Source: Cryptomeria japonica
Lineage: Eukaryota > Streptophyta > Pinopsida > Cupressales > Cupressaceae
Reading direction: 5' to 3'
Length of the DNA: 62,000 nt
NCBI RefSeq assembly: GCF_030272615.1
Contig: NC_081406.1
Span: forward strand, 212,264,997-212,326,996
The translations under genes were made by a program, and so were the position numbers. Below the pieces are notes generated by a model that searched no databases, had not been told where the DNA came from, and saw only the letters and a list, made by a program, of their open reading frames with translations. Each line of letters begins with the position of its first letter. The first letter of the stretch is position 1. Positions 42,631-54,240 of the stretch are shown piece by piece.

Positions 42631-43314
42631 TTGTGCTCTATTGAAGAGCATACATTTGAAGATGAATTTGATGATGACTCAAATGAAGAATATTTGTTTT
42701 TAGCAATTGAGAGTAAAGAGAGTTCTTTGGACAAATCAGAAGATGAAAAGATTGTTAAGACTGCATTGCATACTAAGATAGAACCGAATACATGGATTAT
42801 AGACTCCAAGTGTTCAAATCATATGACTGGTGACAAAGAAGGGTTTATTAATCTGAAGAAATATGATGGAGGATCTGTGAAGTTTGATGGAAAAGATTAT
42901 GTATCTATTCGAGATATTGGAAGCATTTCAATTTATGGGAAGCATAAGATTGATGATGTTTATTATATTGAAGGATTAAGACATAGTTTGTTAAGTGTTA
43001 GTTAGATGTGTAGAAAAGGGTATGAAGTTTTTCTTAGCAGTACTAGATGTGTGATTAGAAAGGAAAAGACTGGTAAAATAGTTGCAGAAGGATTTAGAAT
43101 AGGTAGAAATATTTACTACATTAAGGATAAAGAGGAGAATAAATGTTGTCTAGTGCAAAAGATTGAGATTATTCCTGTAGTTCCAGAGAAGACAAGTGAT
43201 CCAGAAGAAAGAAAAGAGAAGGAATTAAATGAAGAAGAAGAAGAAGAAGATTTAGTGAAATTTCTTGCTAAGTATGTTCAAAAACATCATTCAAAGAATC
43301 AAATTATGAGATAA
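42631..43314 (+). pseudogene. Protease region and truncated pre-integrase of element I
   Basis: ORF 42631-43005 has an acidic stretch and then TWIIDSKCSNHMTGDKEGFI, in which the catalytic DSG is DSK. YIEGLRHSLLSVS ends at a TAG. ORF 43006-43314 continues MCRKGYEVFLSSTRCVIRKE and RNIYYIKDKEE, the start of the pre-integrase domain. It then passes straight into an acidic EEEEEEDLVKF linker of the type that normally follows integrase. Confidence 0.75.
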
Positions 43315-43419
43315 AGAAAAAGGTGTTTAGACAAGAAGGAAGATTGCAGAAGCTCAAGATCAAGATAACTATTGTTTTATTATAGTAATTGAGCCAAAGA
43401 CTTATGAGGAAGAAAGAAA

Positions 43420-44330
43420 ATATGAAAGTTGGGTAAAGGCAATGAAATAAGAACTAAATCAAATTCAGAAGAACAAGAATTGGGAGCTAGTACCTAGACC
43501 GGTGGACAAGAATGTAATTGGAACTAAGTGGGCATTCATAAATAAATTGAATGAGCAAGGACACATGATAAGAAATAAAGTAAGACTAGTATGTAAAAGA
43601 TATTCTCAAGTAGAAGGTATAGACTTTGAAGAAACTTTTTCTCGTGTAGCTAGGATGGAAGCTATACACATGTTTCTTGCATTTTCTACTTATAAGAACT
43701 TTAAGGTTTATCAAATTGATGTCAAATCAATATTTTTAATGGAGATCTAGAAGAAGAAGTTTACATTGAGAAACTAGATGGATTCATATTGATAGAGGAT
43801 TCAGATATGGTGTGCAAAATGAAGAAAGATTTGTATGGACTTAAACAAGCACCTAGAGCCTGGTATGCAAGATTGGACAGGTATTTACTTCAACAAAATT
43901 TCAGCAAAGGTACAACAGATAGTGATCTTTATTTCAAAATTGATGAAGATAAGTTGTTGATTGTTATAGTTTATGTTGATGATACCATTTTTAGAGGTAA
44001 TGATGATCTATGTAAAGATTTACTGAGGAGATGCAGAATGAATTTGAGGTAGTCAATGATTGGTGAGTTGTCTTTCTTTTTTGGGTTGCAGTTTAGTCAA
44101 TCAGAAGATGGAATCTTTATTTCTTAGAGAAAGTATATGAGGGAAATGTTGAATAAGTTTGGTTTTGATGATTACAAACCGGTTAATACTCTTTTAACTA
44201 TTGGGTGCAAGTTGAGCAAAGATGACGATCTCTGGAAGTTCAACAAAAGAAGTATAGGTTGATGATTGGAGGATTGTTGTATTTGACTACGTCTAGACCA
44301 TATATCATGCATGCTTTTTGTCTGGTAGCT
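43420..44330 (+). pseudogene. Reverse transcriptase of element I
   Basis: WVKAMK (then a stop) is followed by [23 protein letters not shown] 43502-43750 has RMEAIHMFLAFSTYKNFKVY and QIDVKSIFL. A frameshift at about 43740 leads to ORF 43789-44052 with [20 protein letters not shown] and VIVYVDDTIFRGNDD, the catalytic box. The rest (44053-44330) is broken by stops. Confidence 0.8.
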
Positions 44331-44369
44331 TGATTTTAGGTGAATTTGAAGGTGACATATGAGTAAGTA

Positions 44370-44924
44370 GTGAAAAACAATTTTAGATACTTGAAAGGAA
44401 CAATGGAATTTGGACTTTGGTACAAGAAAGGTGGAGATTTCATGTTGAAAGCCTATACTGATGTAGATTGGGCCAAAATTGTTGATGAACAAACAAGTAC
44501 TAGTGTTGGTGCATTCTTTTTAGGAGATAGATTGGTTTCTTGGTTTAGTAAGAAACAAGACTCGGTTTCCTTACCTATTGTTGAAGCAGAGTATATTGCA
44601 GCAACATCTTGTTGTACTCAAGTGATGTGGATGAGACAAACTCTTAAGAATAACAAGATAACATATGATGAAGTAATTCCTATTTTGTGTGACAATACAA
44701 GTGCACTAAACATTTTGAAGAATCCTATTATGCATTCAAGAACAAAAGATATTTCAATCAAATATCATTATTTAAGGGAGAAAGTGGTTGAGAAGGAAGT
44801 TCAATTAGAATACATTTCTACAAAGGAACAAATTGCATATATTTTCACTAAGGCATTGGTGAAGGATTCATTTGAGTTTCTTCAAGAGAATCTTGGGGTC
44901 ATTGCCCCCCCTTCTTCTATCTAA
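44370..44924 (+). pseudogene. RNase H of element I
   Basis: This 184-codon ORF covers the whole domain: FRYLKGTMEFGLWYKKGGDF, then KAYTDVDWAKIVDEQTSTSV with the first catalytic Asp, IVEAEYIAATSCCTQVMWMR with the Glu, LCDNTSALNILKNPIMHSRT with the next Asp, and IAYIFTKALVKDSFEF. Catalytic positions are retained and there is no internal stop, unusual in this old element. It ends at a normal stop 12 nt after GVIAPP. Confidence 0.82.
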
Positions 44925-45084
44925 GTGCATTATGGGGATGCATCTTTCCAAGGGGGACAATTATGCCTATTTATTTTCCTGGATAGATGTTGTGATTGCT
45001 CACAGGGGGAGCAGTGGTGAGTAGTGATATGCAGTGGTGTGAAATAGTATGAAGTGTTGATGTGATCATTGTCCTTGATGGAAG

Positions 45085-46304
45085 TGTTAGACAGTTCAGA
45101 TAACTGGAAGACAACTGAGAGGGGGGTGAATCAGTTGTCACAGATTACCAGAATCATTAGCAATTTAAACTTTAATACCAAAACCCAAAATAATAATACC
45201 AGAATATCAATTAATCCAATTAAGCATAAACAATAATCACAGAATAAAATCCATCCACACAACACCAAGATTTGTACGTGGAAAACCTGGTAAAGGGAGA
45301 AACCACTGTGGGAAGCCTACCCATAGTCAGATAATACTTATGTAGTAAGTATGTGAATTACAATGAAGGGGCCTATACTTGTAGGAAGGCCAACAAACTA
45401 GAGCACACTGCTCATCACAAAAGGAGCCTCACTGACTACATATAAATCCAAACTACAATCCGAAGAAGTGTTGAACTACAAAAGATAACATCTCCTATGC
45501 TTGAGTGCAGTTCTAGTTAAGCTCAATATCGAAGGACTAAATCCTCTTACACAAACCCAATTCAATCTCCAATGATCGACCAACTACTTTTCTTGAATGA
45601 TATTACATTATTCACACATTACATTCCTTGACCATGAACTCTTACATTAACCATCATGATCTATGATGGGATCTTACATCTTATTTATACAAACCCTCAA
45701 CCATAAACAATTAGGTCGGCCACCAGACAATAAACCAATTACATAATTACAAACCATGTCGGCCTTAGACCAAAAAAAATAATATCCAACACATAAGACA
45801 TCCCGGACATACAACAATAGGTCCTATCCACACGTTATATTAATGTTGGTCCATAACCTAGATCAACCGGGACCAAGTATAGGTCCACACGCTTCAGAAA
45901 TCATCTCCAAACACCAAGTCTCAAACATGATCACCAACAACGTCTTGAAACTCCATCAGAAGCTACACCAACACCACTTATGCAATTCATCAAAGATCTC
46001 CACCAAAAGATCTGCTGGTGAAACCCTCACCGAAACCATAAACCAATCTTCTAAGCAAGTAGAATAGCACCCAATCACCAAACCGAAACCAACTGATCAA
46101 GTATGAGTATAAGAATCATGAATAGGCCAATTCCATCACCAAATTATATCAGAGTCTACTAGATCATGCTAGATCAAAGTTAACCAGAAACCACTCAACC
46201 TACCGGGACCAGAAGGATGTCGGTAAAGCATCCAAACAACTAGTGTTGACATCAATGAAAAAACATCAATACAACACATAATCAATTCCACCAAATGGCC
46301 AACA
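45085..46304 (-). mobile_element. Solo LTR J (copia-type)
   Basis: A 1220-bp LTR from TGTTAGACAGTTCAG to AAATGGCCAACA is flanked by GGAAG (45080-45084) and GGAAA (46305-46309), 4 of 5 matching. It sits in the 3' untranslated region of element I. The G-rich-loop hairpin at the left end shows that sense is minus; its stem is 9 bp, GACAACTGA/TCAGTTGTC (45110-45139). Others are TGGG/CCCA (45309-45323) and GAGC-ACACT-GCTC (45401-45413). The sequence resembles the LTR of element C. ORF 45843-46067 inside it is incidental. Confidence 0.85.
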
Positions 46305-46461
46305 GGAAAAAGGGGAGAGATTGGGAGAGAATGAGAGAGATTGAGTAATATGTGTTTGAGTAGTTTTGGTAGAGTTGAGAGATATTGAGCACTATTATTC
46401 TTGTTTGGGTTTTGGTTGAAGTGTAGGTTTTATCAAGTGATAAAGTGTTTCCATCAATGAC

Positions 46462-46472
46462 AAAGGGGGAGA
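46462..46472 (+). other. Polypurine tract of element I
   Basis: AAAGGGGGAGA immediately precedes the 3' LTR. Confidence 0.85.
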
Positions 46473-46473
46473 T

Positions 46474-47653
46474 TTCTGGAAATATGAGCTGATGTGTAGT
46501 TGTGGTTGTCATTGATGTCAAACTTGTTGTTTCGGTTTGGTTTGGAATATCTATGGTGTAGAGCTATCTTGTTTTGTTGTTGATTTAGTTTCTATGTTGG
46601 TTGTTTTGGAAGTTCTTGGGTCCAAATATATTGTTACTAAATATTATTGCTATCTTCATTGGATATAGTTTCGGTATCATGGTTATGTTGGTTCTGAGGT
46701 ATAGAAACATCTTTGTGATCTCTAGGTGTTATGGTATTGCTCATTGTTGGTTGTGATATTCTATGTTTGACTTATCCTTAGGTCTAGATATGATTTGTGG
46801 AAGCATGTTCTATATTTTATGGGTCTCACCATAGCATATGGAGATATGGATTTGGGTTATTTCCTTTGGAGAGTATGTTTTGATCAGTAATTGCTTATAT
46901 GGTTGCATAGTGTGTGGATATGACGTTGGTTAGGTTCTGGTGATTAGGATCAATGAATTAATATTTGGAAGATGTGTTTTGTTCCTCTCTTTCTCCTAGA
47001 GTGTATCAATGTGTATTTTTTTGGTTTGAAAAGTATATTTTGATTGGATGACTTGTTTTAAGCTTTGATTATCTATCTTGTATATAAGGCATTTGGATGT
47101 TTGAGTTAGAGAACAAGGAATGAGAGAGAGTGTAGATGATTTGGTGAAATTCAAAGATCAAAGGAAGTGTGAGGAGTGAAGAAGAGTTGTGTTCAAATGA
47201 CATGCAAGTTGTGTTGTGACTATGAAAAAGAGTTGAGACAGAGTGTTGGCAGTTGAGTTCAAGTTGTGTGTGTTGATGTTGGTAGATTGATGCAAAGTTC
47301 AAGGACAGCTTCATGATCAAGAGAACATTCTTTTTAGATCATTTTTTGTATCTTACCCTGAGTGTAGTTAGTTTTAGGTTTTTCAAGTCCTCTTTGTATC
47401 TTGTGTCAGGAGTAGTTATCCTTAGTGTACAAGTCTAGGGTAGTTAGCTCTATCTTTGTAATCATTTCATATATAGTGGATATATTCTTGTGGCCAAATG
47501 CTCACCGCGGTTTTTCCTTGTTTGTATTGTCCACCTATAAATTTTAGTGTGCATGTGTTGGATATGTGTTGTTTATTAGTTATTTATATGTTGTTATAAT
47601 TGTTTGTTTGGATTGATTTACCACCCCCTCTCAGTTTTGCCTTGGGTTCAACA
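46474..47653 (+). repeat. 3' LTR of element I
   Basis: 1180 bp. It begins TTCTGGAAATATGAG (terminal TG lost) and ends GGGTTCAACA. The terminal hairpin is weaker here (GATTGA/TCAGTT with wobbles). Confidence 0.85.
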
Positions 47654-49024
47654 CTTTCCAAGATGCATATGATTTTGATTTGTTATTAGAAGGGATTCCT
47701 ATATTACATCCATATGTCTCTATCAAGTTTCCTCTATGATCTCTAATGATTCCTCCTATTAGAGAGATCCTTGGATTCCCTTTTGAGCAACCATCAAAGT
47801 TTCACTTGATCCATCATTCATCAAGGGCTTCCCATTTGTTATTCTTTCAAGCCTCAATCTTTTGCCAATTGATTTTTAGGGGATCCTAGTTTATTGCCCA
47901 AAGTTGTTTATGTAGACACCTAAAATTAATATTTAATTAATTTAAGCCTGTCAACATAATTAATTGACTTAATTGTGTTATCCTTATTCTTCTCAATGTT
48001 AATTAAATCTAATTTAATTAATTCTATCACTATTGTCCAATAATTAATTTATCAAATAAATTAATTATTCCCCCATTCTTCTAAATTCCCTCCAATAATT
48101 ATTTCCTCTAAAACCAATCAGTTATTTAATTTTAATTAATTAACCTATTCATGTGATTCCTACAAATCACTTTTTCCTAATCCCACTCAACCTAATTAAT
48201 CCTTCTAGAATCTCTCATAATCATGCTTATCACTATTCTCTCAATTTTCAATTCCCACTCATGTCACATCAACATTGAGCCTCTCAAAGAAATTCCAATT
48301 TCTTTGAATCCCTCAATGCATCCTTATTTTGGAATTTTTAATTCCTCATTTTGAATTCAAATTTCCTTTCCCCCCTCTTCTCAAGGAATTTTATATTCCT
48401 GTTTATTTTCCCAAGGCACCCTTGATCCATGCCTTCTATCTCAAATCAATCTCAACCCTCCATAAGGAAATCAATCTTGGCCCTTACTTGGCCTCCTCCA
48501 ATCTATAAGTTGGAGGTAATTTCCTCCTCAAAGCAACAATCTTCTTCATAGCATCCTTATTCTACTTCTATCCTCTTCTATCTTCTATTATCATGCCATC
48601 ATAATGTCTTCATGATCCTCTATCCAATCCTCTTGTAGTCCAAATTCTCATCTATCTATCACAATCCAAGCCAAATATTGATCCAACAATCTTGTTGAAG
48701 AAAAGGAGAGCCAACCACATCAAGCAATCTAGGAGCAAATCAACATCAAGTTGGAGGCATTTGGGTGCACTTCAACTTCATCCAAGCTCCATTGAGGAAG
48801 AAGGTGAAAGCAAGGTATAATTGGGTTTTATTGAATTGTTTGTGTTTCATGCTTTATTGCTTGTCTATTTGCAATCTAACCATCTTATTCTCCTTCTAGG
48901 ATTTTTTACCTTCATTTTAATCCTTAACTCAATGTAATTCAACATAGATTTTGAAAACTCATAGGAAACAACTTAAATTTTTTCTTTAATTTGTTGTTTT
49001 ATGACTTCGGTTAGGACACTAGCA
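47654..49024. other. Non-coding region, possible gypsy LTR fragment
   Basis: No ORF of note. From 47911 the sequence TGTAGACACCTAAAATTAAT, with AATTAATT-rich text and then a CT-rich part, looks like the start of a gypsy LTR in plus orientation. I could not find its end or a duplication of the flanking GTTTA. Confidence 0.35.
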
Positions 49025-49095
49025 TTTTTTTTTTGATCCCTAAATATCCTATTGTTTCTTTCTTTCCAAATTCCCCACACCACAAAGGGGGGAAC

Positions 49096-49356
49096 CTATC
49101 TCCATAAATCCTTAATGAGAGAATGTGAAAATAAAGATGAGGACCAAGCCAGGATAAGATGCCCAATGTAGCTAGGCATCACCCAATCAACACTGAGCTG
49201 AGAGAGAATAGAGTTCCAAGCCTTTGAGGCGTAAGAACAATTAAGAAGTAAATGTTGAACATCCTCAGAGTCATTATAGAAAAGGGAACATCTATTAACT
49301 AAATAGAAACCTGTTTTGATGATATTATCAATAGTTAATATTTTGTTGTGGGCCAC
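49096..49356 (-). pseudogene. LINE zf-RVT zinc-binding domain
   Basis: The 86-codon segment has KTGFYLVNRCSLFYNDSEDV, then QHLLLNCSYASKAWNSILSQ, the zf-RVT pattern (CxxC/HxxxC type) found near the C-terminus of plant LINE ORF2. The first Cys pair is reduced to a single Cys. Confidence 0.75.
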
Positions 49357-49965
49357 TAGCCACCAGAAATAGCTAATTTTAGGAATCAGATTGGGAATCC
49401 CAACCTATCTCTAATCCATTGACATATCATAGTTGTTCTCCATCAAAGAGTAGGTAGACTTGATTGAGAATTTCCTAGACAAAGACAACTTCTAAATCCA
49501 TTCATCTTTTGAATTTCTGTCAAGAAAATCACACCCTTCTAGTTACTCCATTAGGAAAGCATTGTCATGGTCCCATCTATTCTGGTTCCTATTTCCCTGA
49601 GTGTTGTCATCCACCAACTATTCTTTAAAATTCCCCCATCTAGGCTTATCTCCCTTCCACTCTATATAGCTATTCAAAAATTTGCCATTTTTATTGATGA
49701 GGTTATATTTGATGGATCTTGAGCAAGGTATGGATGTTAAGGAACCATCTTTGGCCCAAGCATCGTCCCAAAATAAGGTGTTCTTACCATTTCCCACAAA
49801 TTTTCTCCCCCCTTTCTTGAGAATCTATCTAATATTTAGAAGATTCTTCCATACCACTTATCCTTAAGGAAGGTTTGATTACCATAAGAACTAATTTGTG
49901 GATTCATTATGAAGATACTTTTCTTTCATTATATCAATCCAATCCTTAGAGTCTTAAATGATTTT

Positions 49966-50175
49966 CTACCTGATCTTAGCTAAAAAATATTTGTTAAATA
50001 ACTTCAATTTCCTTATCCCAAGACCACCCTCACTTTTAGGAGTACAAACTCTATCCCATCCTACAAGAGCTATTCTTGATTTTTCTTCCACTCCATTCCA
50101 AAGGAATTTCCTTTGAATTTCCTCAATTTTATTAGTTGCAATTTTCCTACTTGGCTTACGAGTATTTGATTCCAA
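49966..50175 (-). pseudogene. LINE post-RT segment
   Basis: Residues KIEEIQRKFLWNG, then LVGWDRVCTPKSEGGLGIRK and LFNKYFLAKIR, are the highly conserved stretch downstream of RT in plant LINEs. Confidence 0.85.
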
Positions 50176-50288
50176 TAGGTATTGCTAGGTTTTTGCAAAC
50201 AAGAGGCAAACCCAAGTATGTATTAGACAAAGTGGCTTCCTAGCAGTTGAGAATATTAATAATTCTAGTCTTGGTGGATTGGCTCACT

Positions 50289-50588
50289 TTAAAAAAATAG
50301 AGTACTTTTAATGTAATTAATGAACTGGCCCGATACTTCTTCATACTTCCTGAGGATAGTCTTCCAACCTTTAGCTTCAAATATAGAGGCTTCACCAAAT
50401 AGGATTGTGTCATCGACAAACTGCTGATGGGTATAAGGTTGAAGAGACGTGGCTTCTTTAACCCCTTTAATAGAATAATTTCTTAGATTATTTTGGATAT
50501 TTCTTCCCAAGACTTTTGCCAAGTGTAGTGTCGTAAATTGTACACCCTTAATTGGGTGGTACAATTCCATGCTTAGGTTAGCACCCAC
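50289..50588 (-). pseudogene. LINE RT, YADD-box part
   Basis: The frame reaches LHLAKVLGRN right beside the solo-LTR junction, then HQQFVDDTILFGEASIFEAK with the FVDD catalytic box, then ILRKYEEVSGQFINYIKST. The first ~20 codons of the ORF (before 50523) are read from solo LTR K and are not LINE sequence. Confidence 0.82.
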
Positions 50589-52171
50589 CTTAGTGTGTTT
50601 GCATCTTGCATTTAAAAATTCCCTTTAAGCATTTAATTAATTAATTAAATTAAATATAATGTCTTCTCTCATCCCTCTACACAATAAAATTTGGCCCTTT
50701 ACATTAAGTGTGCCCCTTTTTATTTTTATTCTTTCAATTAATCATTTCATCAAATACCCTAATTATGTCCTATTTCGACCTTCAAGGCCTGATTTCGCAT
50801 ATCTAGACATCTCAAATACCCATATACTCTTGGAATTTTCTCTGAAATCACAATATCTTGCTTCCCTGAAAATTTGGCAAAAAAGTTGGTCAGGCCATGT
50901 GTTCGGACCAAGTAGCTACCTACTTGGTCTTGACTTTTTCTCTCGTAATTTAGGAAGCATGTGTTGGTGGTATTTTAATATTCAAATCCAAGAGATTGGT
51001 GGGAAATATTATTTCTAGGTCGGCATATGACTCAAAACAAAGTTAGGGTCTCCTACATAAAGCCTTTCTTTCCTCATTTCAAGGATCTAAGATCTAGCGA
51101 TTGAAGGAGCCTCTTATGAAGTGAAAGTGCAAGTTATATGAAGTCCACAACAACAAATCAAGCATTCACCAAGTCTAGATCAAACATTTTCAACATCCCT
51201 TAGGAGCTTTGAAGACATTGAAGAATAATAGGAGATCACCAACTGATGATTGGCTTGTACCTCTCCCTTAGGGTTTGGTATGGTTTCATGTTATTTTCAT
51301 ATCTTTGCATGAGCTTTATGTTTAGATTTGCACATTCATGCTTTAGATCTATTATTAGACTTATGATTTGAAGAATTTACATTTACATTTACACTCATTT
51401 AGGGTTTACTCTCCAAAGCGTAGGGTAGAACTCTAGATCTACTTTCTTGTTCATTTAGGATCTTGCATACACACAAGATTCTTGCAAGCACATTTTCAAT
51501 ATATTAACAGCTATTTGTGTAGGTGAAAACCACAAAAACAAGGGGTTTGACTAAGGCAAAATCTTTATATAGCCACCCAGACACCCTTTTTCCAGTTGCA
51601 GGTGCAAGTACAGAAATCCGGTGGACGCGCGATCTTCGGACCCGACAAAGCACGTAGATATAGATCAACCTCAAAATTTGACCTCAGTATTCAGGGACTA
51701 GGGCATGACACCCTAGTCCTCTAGGTTTTCAATATTTTTTGGCAGTTCTACATTTTAGGCCTTTAGAATCCCAAATCCAATAGTTTCAGCCTCCTATAGT
51801 ATCCAGGATTAAGGCACCCGACGCTGTAGTCCTACCCAGTCAGCTCCAAATTTTAGGCACGGGTGCACATCTAGATTCCCCTCCCTTCTTTGTATTCAGT
51901 TTCTCAGTTTCAGTTTAGTCAGATTCTACATTTTCAGTTTATGTTTGCTTCATTGTTCCTCTCCTAACACAGTTGGTTATTGCATCATATTTTGCACATC
52001 TCCTCTTCATTGCAACAAAGGAATATAAACCCTAAGATATATTTCTTAACTCTCTCTTTTTCTCATAAGTAGTCAAAGTGAGATATCTCCCTAGGCTCTT
52101 TCATATTCCCATGTGTGTACATGAGAGTGGGATTAGGTCTTAGCTACTTGGTTCCATTTTTATGCATCACA
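50524..52171 (+). mobile_element. Solo LTR K (gypsy-type) inside the LINE RT
   Basis: 1648 bp from TGTAGTGTCGTAAATTG to TTATGCATCACA, with perfect CCAAG duplications (50519-50523 and 52172-52176). It separates the RT motif LSPYLFIIL from its continuation, so it inserted after the LINE. No coding or PBS is found inside; ORF 50659-51018 is incidental. The TGTAG...CA ends and length suggest a Ty3/gypsy LTR. Confidence 0.85.
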
Positions 52172-53208
52172 CCAAGATAATAAACAAGTATGGGGAGAGG
52201 GGATCCCTTTTCCTTAATCCTCTACCATAGGAGAAATAACCTTTGGAGGATGCATTTACCAAGATCAGACAAGAAGGGGAGGAAAAGCACACAATAAGCA
52301 TTTTTAGAAATATACCTTTGAAACCATATTTTTTCAAAACTTTAACAAGGAATGGCCACAACACTCTATCAAATGCCTTAGATATGTCTAATTTTAAGAC
52401 CATTCCTTGCTTTCTATTCATAGAATGGATCAATTCATGGGTGGCGAGAGCAACATCTAATACCCTTATGCCCTTAAAAAACCCCTTCTGACTCAGAGAT
52501 ATCATTTTATCCAATACCAATTTAAGCCTCGTGACCATGACTTTTGAGATAATTTTGTAGATAGTATTACACAAGCTTATTGGTCTATAATCTTTCATTG
52601 AGTTCGCATTCTTTGATTTGAGAATAAGAGCAATAAAAGTAACATTAATTTGTTTAAGGAGCTTACCTAATTTGAAAAATCTCTAACCACATTGAACAAA
52701 TCAGGAGCAACAATATCCCAAAATTCTTGAAAAAAGATGGGGGAAACCCATTCGGCCTCGGGGCTTTGAAACTTCCAAAGGAAAACACAACCTCTTTAAC
52801 TTCTTGAAGGGTCAGTTGTTTCTCAAGGTTTTTAATATCTTCAGGAACTATAACTTTTGGGATAACCTCAAGGAGATCAACATAATCAACCTAAGGAAGA
52901 TTCATGTTTTGGAAATCAACAAAAAAGGATATGGCAGTTTCTACAAATTCATTTTCCTCAAAGACAGTAGAACCATCCTCCCTTTGTAGACTTCTTATCC
53001 TATTTCGGCTCTTGTGCTTCATAGTTGATTGGTGAAAAAATTTCGTGTTCCTATCTCCTTTAGCGAGCCATAAAACTCGTGACTTTTTCTTCGAAAATGT
53101 CTCTTCTTGTTTAGATATTTTCCACCATTCTATTCTCAATTCTCTTTCCTCTTTACATAAGTTTGCATTTAAATCTCCATTATCTATTTTTCTTTTAATT
53201 TCACTCAA
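52167..53208 (-). pseudogene. LINE RT, N-terminal and palm part
   Basis: ORF 53208-52891 has SRVLWLAKGDRNTKFFHQST, the conserved linker. Between 52890 and 52600 other frames give FKAPRPNGFPPSFFQEFWDI. ORF 52598-52167 has DYRPISLCNTIYKIISKVMV, LSQKGFFKGIRVLDVALATH, VLKLDISKAFDRVLWPFLVK with the first catalytic Asp, and RDPLSPYLFIIL. Order and motifs are those of RVT_1 in plant L1 elements. Confidence 0.88.
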
Positions 53209-53297
53209 TCTATTAGTCAGAAGCTTTTTTCAATAGACGGTATTACCAAAAGAGATTGTGTTCCAACCTTTTAACTTATAGCTTTGATTGTTTTGAG

Positions 53298-53790
53298 TTA
53301 TAAACAAGAATACCATTAATTTTATAATTAATTAACAAATATCCTAATAAAATATGTAAAAAATAACTATTAAACAATTCAAATAACTATAAAATTAAAT
53401 TAATTTATTTAATAAAATAACTATAGAAATGAAAAAAGAAAACAAATAATCCCTTTACCACTAATGATAGTTTTGCATATTAATAGAGTATCATTCCCTT
53501 AACAATTCTCCTTCGAATAAAATAGCTAACGAAAACCGAAAGCACAAGTTTGGTTTAAATTTAAAACATGTGAGTGAGGGAAACTTCATCCAAAGTTTAA
53601 TTCCCATTTTCTATAATTTTCCTTTCATATAAATGTCTTTAAATTCGAATATATGGTCAAATTTGGTAGATTTCGTGCATCATACAAATGGGAGTGCACA
53701 CGTGCGCTATTAGAAGATAAATCAATCATGCCTACCTTGATTACAAATGATGACAGCGACTAGTCAAACTTTTGGTTTGTGTGAGGCAGT
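53298..53790 (+). repeat. Direct repeat DR, left copy
   Basis: Alignable by eye with 60692-61213. Shared strings include AATTAATTAACAAATAT, TTTGGTTTAAATTTAA, CATGTGAGTGAG and CTTTCTATAATTT. The two copies lie in the same orientation about 7.4 kb apart and enclose repeat R1 copy 2. They could be the LTRs of an old element whose interior is R1, or an independent repeat. The left copy starts right at the truncated 5' end of the LINE. Confidence 0.5.
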
Positions 53791-54099
53791 CCAATGGCGG
53801 CTCAAGGGAAGAGTTCCAAACTATTTAGTGATGGGAATTTTGGGGATATTTTTGTTCATTGAACAAAGCTAATAATTGTGATGTAGAAGTTAGTCACAAA
53901 AGGCTGGCTAAAGTATTAAGTGAGAAATATATATTAATATTGTAATATTATTATAAGGATTTAATTAAGTAGTATTCAAATCAAACTCATTGATCTATGT
54001 TTCGTGAATACAAGAACTTATTTTCTATGAGAATGAATGGTACACTTAGCACTTATTGTATTTAGGTGATGTTCACAGAGACGAAACGTTGGGCATTTT

Positions 54100-54150
54100 T
54101 GGGAGGTCTCCCATCCTATTACTACTGCAACTCAAGCACATTGAAATTTT
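54100..54150 (-). pseudogene. 5S rRNA-like fragment, minus strand
   Basis: The minus strand reads GCAGTAGTAATAGGATGGGA followed by GACCTCCC, closely matching the 3' half of plant 5S rRNA (AGTAGTACTAGGATGGGTGACC, containing the C box), with a CTTGAG-type motif upstream. The 5' half is too diverged to be functional. It could come from a 5S pseudogene, a 5S-derived SINE or a Cassandra-type TRIM LTR. Confidence 0.55.
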
Positions 54151-54189
54151 TGCAAATGAGGTTGCAAGCTAAGTGGGTTTAACCTTGGG

Positions 54190-54240
54190 GGAAACTCGAT
54201 GGTTAAGCACACTTGAGTTGGAGTAGTACTCCAGGGAGTG
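54190..54240 (+). pseudogene. 5S rRNA-like fragment, plus strand
   Basis: GGTTAAGCACACTTGAGTTG followed by GAGTAGTACTCCAGGGAGTG resembles plant 5S rRNA AGTTAAGCGTGCTTGGGC and GAGTAGTACTAGGATGGGTG (A box and C box). It is inverted relative to the copy about 40 bp to the left. Confidence 0.5.

Larger units (their letters stand above)
40511..47653 (+). mobile_element. Copia element I lacking an integrase domain, split by solo LTR J
   Basis: LTRs lie at 40511-41698 and 46474-47653, about 85% identical by eye, the most diverged copia pair here. The order is gag, zinc-knuckle remnant, protease, short pre-integrase piece, then directly RT and RNase H. The integrase core (about 1.2 kb in the other elements) is absent. 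Without solo LTR J the element is about 5.9 kb. Flanking 5-mers TTTAT and CTTTC do not match well, so no target duplication is claimed. Confidence 0.85.
49025..53294 (-). mobile_element. 5'-truncated LINE (L1-type), interrupted by solo LTR K
   Basis: The minus-strand order from the right is linker (53290-52890), RT fingers (52890-52600), RT palm (52598-52167), solo LTR K, RT palm/thumb (50588-50289), post-RT segment (50175-49966), zf-RVT (49356-49096), and a short tail seen as T10 at 49025-49034. No endonuclease precedes it, so the copy is 5'-truncated as is typical for LINEs. Stops and frame changes make it a pseudogene. No clear target duplication was found. Confidence 0.85.

Noticed and set aside
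40511-47653. Target duplication for element I (CTTTA versus CTTTC)
   Set aside because: Requires shifting the LTR start off the TG terminus; not convincing, so not claimed.
47911-49024. Complete gypsy solo LTR starting TGTAGACACC
   Set aside because: The start is suggestive, but no CA end followed by a copy of GTTTA was found before the LINE.
50659-51018. 119-aa ORF
   Set aside because: Lies wholly inside solo LTR K, has no recognisable domain, and LTRs of this type are non-coding.
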